Shown here: one piece after another, positions 58,129-64,000 of the stretch | Layout of the letters: each line of letters begins with the position of its first letter | Numbering within the stretch: the first letter of the stretch is position 1 | Source of the DNA: Burkholderiaceae bacterium | GTDB taxonomy: Bacteria; Pseudomonadota; Gammaproteobacteria; Burkholderiales; Burkholderiaceae_D | Length of the DNA: 64,000 bases | Assembly (NCBI GenBank): GCA_031291325.1 | Contig: JARLJG010000028.1 | Location: forward strand, 62,001 to 126,000 | Direction: 5' to 3' | Program-made: the position numbers and the translations under genes | Notes under the pieces: generated by a model | Told to the model about the DNA's origin: nothing | Database searches by the model: none | The model's input: only the letters and a program-made list of their open reading frames with translations

Positions 58129-59004
58129 ATGACCGATTCAACGACTTACACCCCGCCGAATATATGGGCGCCCAACAAGGAACACGGCGGGCGCTTCGCC
58201 AATATCAATCGTCCTGTCGCCGGCCCGACTCATGAAAAGGAATTGCCGATAGGCCGTCATCCGTTGCAACTCTATTCGCTGGGCACGCCAAACGGCGTCA
58301 AGGTCACCGTGATGCTGGAGGAGTTGCTGGCCGCCGGGCACAGCGGCGCCGAGTACGACGCCTGGCTGATTCGGATCAACGAAGGCGATCAATTCGGCAG
58401 CGGCTTCGTCGCCGTCAACCCGAATTCGAAAATCCCCGCGTTGGTGGATCGCAGCGGACCGACGCCGGTGCGCGTGTTCGAGTCCGGAGCCATCCTGATG
58501 CATCTGGCCGAGAAGTTCGACGCGTTTTTGCCCAAGCAAGGCGCGCAGCGCGCCGAATGCCTGTCCTGGCTGTTTTGGCAGATGGGCAGCGCGCCTTTCC
58601 TGGGCGGCGGCTTCGGACATTTTTACGCCTATGCGCCGACCAAGATCGAATACGCAATCGACCGCTACGCGATGGAAGTAAAGCGCCAGCTGGACGTGCT
58701 GGACCGGCGTCTGGCCGAAACGCAGTATATTGCAGGCGACGAATACACGATCGCCGACATGGCCATCTGGCCCTGGTACGGCGGCCTGGCCAAGGGCTTG
58801 CTGTATGGCGCGGGCGAATTTCTGCAAGTGCAAGAGTACACGCATCTGCTGCGCTGGACCAACCAGGTCGCCGAACGCCCCGCCGTCCAGCGCGGGCGCA
58901 TGGTCAACCGCACGTTTGGCGAGCCGTCCAGCCAATTGCACGAGCGCCACGACGCCGGCGACTTCGACAGCAAGACGCAAGACAAAATTGCCGCGCCGGG
59001 CTGA
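58129..59004 (+). CDS. Glutathione S-transferase, YghU type
   Basis: This 291-residue protein begins with the YghU-type extension (YTPPNIWAPNKEHGGRFANINRPVAGPTHEKELP), then a thioredoxin-like N-domain (LQLYSLGTPNGVKVTVMLEELL, NPNSKIPALVD, ESGAILMHLAEKF) and an all-α C-domain (IADMAIWPWYGG). YghU proteins bind two glutathiones and act as disulfide-bond oxidoreductases. The start is ATG 58129. It lies 32 bp before a second transferase gene. Confidence 0.94.
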   Translation: MTDSTTYTPPNIWAPNKEHGGRFANINRPVAGPTHEKELPIGRHPLQLYSLGTPNGVKVTVMLEELLAAGHSGAEYDAWLIRINEGDQFGSGFVAVNPNSKIPALVDRSGPTPVRVFESGAILMHLAEKFDAFLPKQGAQRAECLSWLFWQMGSAPFLGGGFGHFYAYAPTKIEYAIDRYAMEVKRQLDVLDRRLAETQYIAGDEYTIADMAIWPWYGGLAKGLLYGAGEFLQVQEYTHLLRWTNQVAERPAVQRGRMVNRTFGEPSSQLHERHDAGDFDSKTQDKIAAPG

Positions 59005-59036
59005 TTGCCGCTTTCGTCGACCAAGCGAGACTATCC

Positions 59037-59669
59037 ATGATTACCCTGTACGACTGCAGCACCGCCCCCAGCCCGCGTCGCGCGCGCATCCTGCTTGCCG
59101 AAAAAGGCGTTGTCCACGATACGGTCCAGGTGGATTTGCGTAGTGGCGAGCAATTGAGCGACGCCTACCGCCAGATCAATCCGCTGTGCACGGTGCCGGC
59201 GCTGCGCCTCGACAGCGGGCTGGTGTTGACCGACAACGCCGCGATCACGGCCTACCTGGAAGCGCGCTACCCGGAGCCACCGCTATTGGGCATCACGCCG
59301 GAAGAAAAAGCCGAGATCGCCAGTTGGAACTGGCGCGTCGAATTCGACGGCTTCATGGCCGTGGCTGAGGCGCTGCGCAATAGCTCGCCGGCCATGTCCA
59401 AGCGCGCGTTGCCGGGGCCGGTGGATTACCCGCAGATTCCCGAACTGGCGCAACGCGGCCTGGCGCGGCTGCAGCAATTCTTCGCCACCTTGAACGAGCG
59501 CCTGGCGCAGCGCGACACGATCGCCACCGACCGCTTCAGCATTGCCGACCTCAACGCCGTGGTCGCGGTAGATTTTGCGCGCATCGTCAAGGTCAAACCC
59601 GATGAGCGGCATCCGCACCTGCAACGCTGGCGCGCGTTGATGGCGGAGCGGGCGTCGATGTCTTTGTAG
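59037..59669 (+). CDS. Glutathione S-transferase family protein
   Basis: This 210-residue protein has a thioredoxin-like N-domain (ITLYDCSTAPSPRRARILLAEKG, NPLCTVPALRLDSG, LTDNAAITAYLEARYP) and a C-domain ending in FSIADLNAVVAVDFAR. The Ser of APSPRR is the usual glutathione-activating position. It is close behind the YghU-type gene and probably co-transcribed. Substrate unknown. Confidence 0.93.
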   Translation: MITLYDCSTAPSPRRARILLAEKGVVHDTVQVDLRSGEQLSDAYRQINPLCTVPALRLDSGLVLTDNAAITAYLEARYPEPPLLGITPEEKAEIASWNWRVEFDGFMAVAEALRNSSPAMSKRALPGPVDYPQIPELAQRGLARLQQFFATLNERLAQRDTIATDRFSIADLNAVVAVDFARIVKVKPDERHPHLQRWRALMAERASMSL

Positions 59670-59718
59670 GCGGATCGAACTGCCGGACGACGATTGCGGC
59701 CAGCCGGTTCCAGGCCGC

Positions 59719-61113
59719 TTAAAGTTTGAAGTATTGCTTGGCGTTGTCGTAGCAGATGCCGCGCACGATCTGCGCGAGTGCATCGAGGTCGGCCGGGTAT
59801 TCGCCGCCTTCCACCCACAGGCCGAACTGGCGGCACAGCAGGCGGCGGAAATAATCGTGGCGCGGATAGGAAGCGAAGCTGCGCGAATCGGTGACCATGC
59901 CGACGAAGGTGCCCAGCACGCCGTGATTGGCCAGACCGATCAATTGCTGCAGATTGCCCTCCTTGTGATCGTTGAACCACCATGCCGGGCCGAACTGGAT
60001 CTTGCCGGCCACGCTGCCGTCCTGGAAATTGCCGATCATGGTCGACAGCACGTCGTTCATGGCCGGATTCAGGCAGAACAACATCGTGCGCGGCAGCGTG
60101 TCGTCGCTGTCGAGCGCATCGAGCAGCGCAGCCAAGCCGGCGCTGATGCTCAAGTCGGACATCGAGTCATACCCGGTATCGGGGCCGAGGCGCGCCAGCA
60201 TGCGCCGATTGTTGTTGCGCTGGGCGCCGATGTGCAGGCACATCGCCCAGTCGTGGCGTGCGTACTCCTTGCCGATCTGCGCCAGCAAGCCCGACAGGTA
60301 TTGGCCGACTTCGGCTTCGTTCAGAAGCTGGCCGGCGATGCGCCTGGCAAACAGGTCTTCCAGCTGCTGCGCAGTCGGCACGGTGGCCGGCAATACCGTG
60401 TCGACCGCGTGGTCCGAGATGCGCGCGCCACGCGCATGGAAATACGCGACCCGCCTGGTCAGTGCGGTCACTAATTCGGCAAACGAATGGATGGCGACGC
60501 CGGCAACATCGCCCAGGTGGGCCAGGTATTGCGGGAAGTCGTCGCGATTGATGCGCATCGCGCGATCCGGGCGAAACGCCGGCAGCACTCGCGTCTTCAA
60601 GGCCGATTTGGCGATTTCATCGTGCTGCATCAAATCGTCGGCGGGATCGTCGGTGGTGCAGGCGATCTCCACGCCGGCCTGCTCCAGAAAGGCCCAGGTA
60701 TCCATGCCGGCCAGCTTGGCATTGGCGGTCTCCCAGATAGCGCCGGCGTTGGCTGCGTTGATGTTCAGTTCGATGCCGAACAGGCGCCGCAATTCCAGAT
60801 GGCTCCAGTGGTGGATCGGATTGCCGATCGCCAACGGCAGCACTTTGCAGAACGCGCGAAATTTCGCTTCGTCGCTTTGGTCGCCGGTGATGAAATCTTC
60901 GCTCACGCCGCAGGTGCGCATCAGCCGCCATTTGTAATGGTCGCCGCCGAGCCAGAGGTCGGCCAGGTTGCGAAATACCTTGCGGCTGGCGATCTCGCCT
61001 TGCGGCAAATGCGAATGGTAGTCGACGATAGGCAGGTTTGCGGCAACCTCGTGGTAGAGCTTCCGGGCGATGGCGGTGCTGAGTAAAAAATCCTGGTCGA
61101 TGAAGGTCGTCAT
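59719..61113 (-). CDS. uxaC: Uronate isomerase
   Basis: This 464-residue amidohydrolase-fold enzyme converts glucuronate to fructuronate, or galacturonate to tagaturonate. VDYHSHLPQGEIA holds the metal-binding HxH, and the family pieces NPIHHWSHLELRR, CTTDDPADDL, RNNNRRM and GMVTDSRSFASYPRHDYFRR are all present. ATG 61113 has an AAGGAGT ribosome site about 11 bp upstream; the extension to 61224 is rejected. No other uronate genes lie in the window. Confidence 0.96.
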   Translation of the reverse strand: MTTFIDQDFLLSTAIARKLYHEVAANLPIVDYHSHLPQGEIASRKVFRNLADLWLGGDHYKWRLMRTCGVSEDFITGDQSDEAKFRAFCKVLPLAIGNPIHHWSHLELRRLFGIELNINAANAGAIWETANAKLAGMDTWAFLEQAGVEIACTTDDPADDLMQHDEIAKSALKTRVLPAFRPDRAMRINRDDFPQYLAHLGDVAGVAIHSFAELVTALTRRVAYFHARGARISDHAVDTVLPATVPTAQQLEDLFARRIAGQLLNEAEVGQYLSGLLAQIGKEYARHDWAMCLHIGAQRNNNRRMLARLGPDTGYDSMSDLSISAGLAALLDALDSDDTLPRTMLFCLNPAMNDVLSTMIGNFQDGSVAGKIQFGPAWWFNDHKEGNLQQLIGLANHGVLGTFVGMVTDSRSFASYPRHDYFRRLLCRQFGLWVEGGEYPADLDALAQIVRGICYDNAKQYFKL

Positions 61114-61655
61114 GCTGAAAGGGACTCCTTGCCCATGCGTGGCGCGATGCCACAAAGATGTTCGCTTGTGGAGGCGCGCCTGGATCATGCAACAATTGCG
61201 AAGCACTACACTAGTGTGCCACAAATGATTGCGCGCGCCAGCGGCAATGGCGCGATGATCGGCAGGGTCGATTTTTGCAAGTTCGGCACCGATGGTTCGC
61301 CCAATGCGCTAAGCGGCGAGTTCTTTTTGGCCCGCCAATAGCTTCACAAGCAGTCTTACACGCCATACGCGCCGGTGAGCGTGCCGTGGTATTCCTGTAG
61401 CGTGGGCTAGACCGACAGCTATGCCGCGCCGGTCGGTACCATTTTCAAGCGCGTCTTGGAAACTGTCGGCAAGGCCGTCATATTGAATTCGTAGATCGGA
61501 GCGCACATCGACAACGCGCTTCCGTGGTCGGACAGATATGCAAAAGGGAGCCTCGCCTACCGGCCATTCCTTCGCAGACGGAATCAAACAATACCGACGA
61601 ACGAAGCGCGTGGCTGGTGGGTCAATTGGAAGAACTCGAATCGCTCGCAAACAAA
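61114..61655. other. Intergenic region upstream of uxaC, possibly containing decayed coding sequence
   Basis: 540 bp with no supported gene. ACACTAGTGT (61208-61217) is a perfect palindrome about 95 bp upstream of uxaC and could be an operator. The + strand from about 61255 to 61490 reads as protein-like pieces broken by in-frame stops, which might be a gene remnant; I could not identify it. Confidence 0.4.
61208..61217. promoter_or_regulatory. Palindrome upstream of uxaC (possible operator)
   Basis: ACACTAGTGT, a perfect 10-bp palindrome inside TGGCACACTAGTGTAGTG as read toward uxaC. Uronate genes are often controlled by GntR-type repressors; no regulator gene is nearby. Confidence 0.3.
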
Positions 61656-61685
61656 AAGCCGTTGATCCTTACGAATCAACGGCTT
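61656..61685 (-). terminator. Terminator of tRNA-Met
   Basis: AAGCCGTTGAT (61656-61666) pairs with ATCAACGGCTT (61675-61685). On the minus strand the stem is followed by TTTTTG, so it ends the tRNA transcript. Confidence 0.88.
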
Positions 61686-61695
61686 ATGCAATTTT

Positions 61696-61772
61696 TGGTG
61701 GTGATAGGTGGACTTGAACCACCGACCCCAGCATTATGAGTGCTGTGCTCTAACCAACTGAGCTATATCACC
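61696..61772 (-). tRNA. tRNA-Met (anticodon CAT)
   Basis: This 77-nt cloverleaf on the minus strand starts GGTGATA and ends TATCACC plus encoded CCA. The anticodon loop is CTCATAA, so CAT; D-arm GCTC/GAGC; T-arm GGTGG-TTCAAGT-CCACC. The body looks like an elongator tRNA-Met; a lysidine-type tRNA-Ile with the same anticodon is less likely. The 174 bp between it and miaA hold no gene. Confidence 0.93.
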
Positions 61773-61946
61773 AAACAGCCGGAAAGTATCTCTTTTTTTG
61801 ACGGGATTGTCAAGATCGATTTTGGCGGGCGATTTTATCCGGCAACGACGCTGGTGAAAGAATGCGTGGAGATCGCGGATTTTGCATGCTGTTTAATCGT
61901 ATATCGAACACAAATTGATGTTGGCGCGTCTTGGATGCGTCGACTT

Positions 61947-62897
61947 CTATCTCAGTTCTTCGATTTTCTGCAGAATTTGGGTTGCGGCGTCGGCGTCCAG
62001 GCAATCGATTATCTGCCGTTCCGGCATCGAACGCAGCCAGGTTAGCTGTCGTTTTGCTAATTGCCGGGTGGCGGCGATGCCTTTTTCGCGCAGTTCCTTG
62101 CGGTTGTAGGCGCCGTCCAGGTATTCCCACGCCTGCCGGTAGCCGACGCAGCGCATCGACGGCAGGCCTAGATGCAGGTCGCCGCGCTTGCGCAGTTGTT
62201 CGACTTCGGTAATCAGGTCGTGGTTGCGGTCGTCCAGCATTGCATCGAAGCGGGTGGCGATGCGGGCGTGCAAGACGCCGCGGTCGGACGGTTCCAGCGC
62301 GATCGGCAGGGTGGCGAACGGCAACTCGGCCTTCGGCTTGTTTAATAGCAGCGCCGACATCGGCTGGCCGGTCAGTTCGATGATTTCCAGTGCGCGTTGT
62401 ATGCGTTGCGCGTCGTTCGGTTGCAGGCGCGCGGCGGTGGCGGGGTCGAGCGCGGCGAGCTTGGTGTGCATCGCGGGGGAGCCGATTTCGGCGGCTTCGG
62501 CGTCCAGGCGGGCGCGTAATGCCGGGTCGGCTTGCGGCAAGTCGTCCAGGCCATCGCGCAGCGCCTTGAAGTACAGCATGGTGCCGCCGACCAGCAGCGG
62601 CAAGTTGCCGCGCGCCTGGATTTCTGCAATCAGGCGCAGCGCGTCCTGGCGGAATTGCATGGCCGAATAGGATTCGGCAGGGTCGAGGATATCGATCAGG
62701 TGATGCGGCGCGCTGGCGAGTTCGGCGGCGCTCGGCTTGGCGGTGCCGATGTCCATGCCGCGATAGACCAGCGCCGAATCGACCGAGACGATTTCCGATG
62801 GGATGGCGCGGGCGATGGCGAGGGCGGCGGCGGTTTTGCCGGAGGCGGTCGGCCCCATCAGCGCGACGACCAGCGGTTTGCCTGTGGCGTTGGTCAT
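61947..62897 (-). CDS. miaA: tRNA dimethylallyltransferase
   Basis: This 316-residue enzyme adds a dimethylallyl group to A37 of tRNAs reading UNN codons. It has the P-loop [15 protein letters not shown], the substrate Asp in [28 protein letters not shown] and [11 protein letters not shown], and [13 protein letters not shown] near the C-terminus. It lies 4 bp downstream of mutL, the standard mutL-miaA order. Confidence 0.97.
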   Translation of the reverse strand: MTNATGKPLVVALMGPTASGKTAAALAIARAIPSEIVSVDSALVYRGMDIGTAKPSAAELASAPHHLIDILDPAESYSAMQFRQDALRLIAEIQARGNLPLLVGGTMLYFKALRDGLDDLPQADPALRARLDAEAAEIGSPAMHTKLAALDPATAARLQPNDAQRIQRALEIIELTGQPMSALLLNKPKAELPFATLPIALEPSDRGVLHARIATRFDAMLDDRNHDLITEVEQLRKRGDLHLGLPSMRCVGYRQAWEYLDGAYNRKELREKGIAATRQLAKRQLTWLRSMPERQIIDCLDADAATQILQKIEELR

Positions 62898-62901
62898 GCG
62901 C

Positions 62902-64000
62902 TTATTGTCCGCGCAAGAACAGCTTGTCGAGATCGTTCAAGGCCATTTGCACCCAGGTCGGACGACCGTGGTTGCATTGGTCGGCGCGTTCGGTGGCTTC
63001 CATCTGGCGCAGCAGCGCGTTCATTTCCGGGATCGTCAGCGCGCGGTTGGCGCGCACGGCGGTGTGGCAGGCCAGCGTGCCGAGCAATTCGTTGCGGCGC
63101 TCCAGCAAGACGCGCGATCCGCCGAACTCGCGCACGTCGCGCAACACGTCGCGCGCCAGGGTTTGGGCATCGGCGTTTTGCAGCAGCGCCGGCACTGCGC
63201 GCACCGCCAGCGTGGTGGGCGACAGCGTGGCGATGTCGAAGCCGAGCGCGCTCAGGGTTTCCTGGTTTTCTTCGGCGGTGCCGACTTCGACCGCGTCGGC
63301 GTAGAAGGTGATCGGAATCAGCAAGGGCTGCACCTGCATCGCGTTGGCATCGAGCGCGTTTTTCAGTTGCTCGTACAGGATGCGTTCGTGGGCGGCGTGC
63401 ATGTCGACGATCACCAGCCCCTTGGCGTTTTGCGCGAGGATATAGATGCCGTGCATTTGCGCCAGCGCGAAGCCGAGCGGGAAGTCGTCGCTCGGCAGTT
63501 GCTGGGTAGCCGCGTTTTGGAAGGTCTGCAACGGCGGCGCCGGCATGCCGGGGCGCGTGTCGAAGTCGGGCCGTGCAGTGGCGGGCGATGCGAACAACGC
63601 GCCGTAGTCGCTGACGCGCTGGTTGACGCCGGGATGGGCGGCAAACTGGCTGGCAAAGGTGCTTTGCTGCTGCCCGCGTATCCACGTCGGGCCGCCGGTG
63701 AGCGGCGAATCGGCGGGCAGCGCGTCGTTGCCCGCTGGTGCTGCTGTGTGCGCCAGCGCGCGGCTGACCGCGTGGAACACGAATTGATGCACGGCGCGGC
63801 TATCGCGGAAGCGCACTTCGATCTTGGAGGGATGGACATTGACATCGACCAAGGCTGGGTCGAGGTCGAGCGCCAGCACGTACGAAGGGTAGCGGTCGCC
63901 GTGCAACACGTCTTGATAGGCGGCGCGCACCGCGTGCGTCAACAGCTTGTCGCGCACGAAGCGGCCATTGACGTAGAAATATTGGGCGTCGGCGCGCGCC
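62902..64000 (-). CDS. mutL: DNA mismatch repair protein MutL, N-terminus cut by the window edge
   Basis: The frame is open to the window end, so about the first 260 residues, including the GHKL ATPase motifs, are missing. The visible part has [29 protein letters not shown] (end of the ATPase/transducer region), a variable linker and the dimerisation domain with [15 protein letters not shown] and [12 protein letters not shown], ending in [10 protein letters not shown]. These C-terminal pieces match MutL proteins; NHGRPT is the strongly conserved end motif. Confidence 0.97.
   Translation of the reverse strand, partial: ARADAQYFYVNGRFVRDKLLTHAVRAAYQDVLHGDRYPSYVLALDLDPALVDVNVHPSKIEVRFRDSRAVHQFVFHAVSRALAHTAAPAGNDALPADSPLTGGPTWIRGQQQSTFASQFAAHPGVNQRVSDYGALFASPATARPDFDTRPGMPAPPLQTFQNAATQQLPSDDFPLGFALAQMHGIYILAQNAKGLVIVDMHAAHERILYEQLKNALDANAMQVQPLLIPITFYADAVEVGTAEENQETLSALGFDIATLSPTTLAVRAVPALLQNADAQTLARDVLRDVREFGGSRVLLERRNELLGTLACHTAVRANRALTIPEMNALLRQMEATERADQCNHGRPTWVQMALNDLDKLFLRGQ

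Noticed and set aside
61696-61772. tRNA-Ile2 (lysidine-modified CAT)
   Set aside because: The body and acceptor stem look like elongator tRNA-Met; known tRNA-Ile2 sequences differ in acceptor and T-arm.

Overview
The window looks like a piece of a betaproteobacterial chromosome, most likely Burkholderiales and close to Oxalobacteraceae (Herminiimonas/Collimonas/Janthinobacterium-like). I base this on gene content and order: mlaFEDCB, an ABC-2 exporter pair, ibaG, murA, short-form hisG, the remaining his genes, a HIT gene, tatABC, a DegS-like protease, petABC (cytochrome bc1), sspA and sspB run as one ordered block. The organism has ubiquinol-type respiration, glutamate synthase and class II (B12) ribonucleotide reductase. 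Base composition is moderately GC-rich, except in the island described below. Family names come from reading motifs; no database search was run.

Layout. 1-5140: the end of an outer-membrane efflux factor, a CzcA/CusA-like RND pump and a P-II protein with an altered T-loop. 5230-6095: a REP-associated tyrosine transposase with 12-bp inverted flanks. 6173-12354: gltBD. 12533-19617: the Mla phospholipid-transport operon, an ABC exporter, ibaG, murA and hisG. 19859-26866: hisD, an orphan DNA methyltransferase, then hisCBHAFIE, with a ~150-180 bp two-hairpin repeat on each side of the block. 27128-36923: HIT protein, tatABC, a DUF2461-type protein, a DegS-like protease, a LuxR-type response regulator, mscL, petABC and sspAB.

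36951-43446 is the accessory region. A tRNA-Thr(TGT) gene is the target of a 6.4-kb integrative island, bounded by a 17-bp direct repeat of the tRNA 3' end (37004-37020 and 43425-43441). It carries a P4-type integrase with GGGGCAT arm-like sites, an AlpA-type regulator with a palindrome in front of it, four unrecognised genes joined end to end, seven iteron-like repeats (consensus CGGACAGGTCA), a 61-codon gene bounded by hairpins, an XRE regulator followed by a TIR-like effector gene, and a small exported protein. No capsid, terminase or relaxase gene is visible. I read it as a small non-conjugative element with a candidate defence cassette; this is the best candidate here for something undescribed.

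43705-64000 returns to chromosomal genes: a lipocalin, a PhzF protein, a LivK-like binding protein, two adjacent c-di-GMP proteins (CBS-CBS-PAS-GGDEF, and a membrane GGDEF-EAL protein with a periplasmic CxxCH haem motif), a MenA-like prenyltransferase, nrdJ, mlaA, nadE, two glutathione transferases, uxaC, tRNA-Met, miaA and the C-terminal part of mutL.

Connections within the window: mlaA (55.2 kb) is the outer-membrane partner of mlaFEDCB (12.5-15.7 kb). The Rieske protein has a twin-arginine signal and tatABC lies 3.6 kb upstream. The P-II protein sits between a metal-type efflux pump and gltBD.
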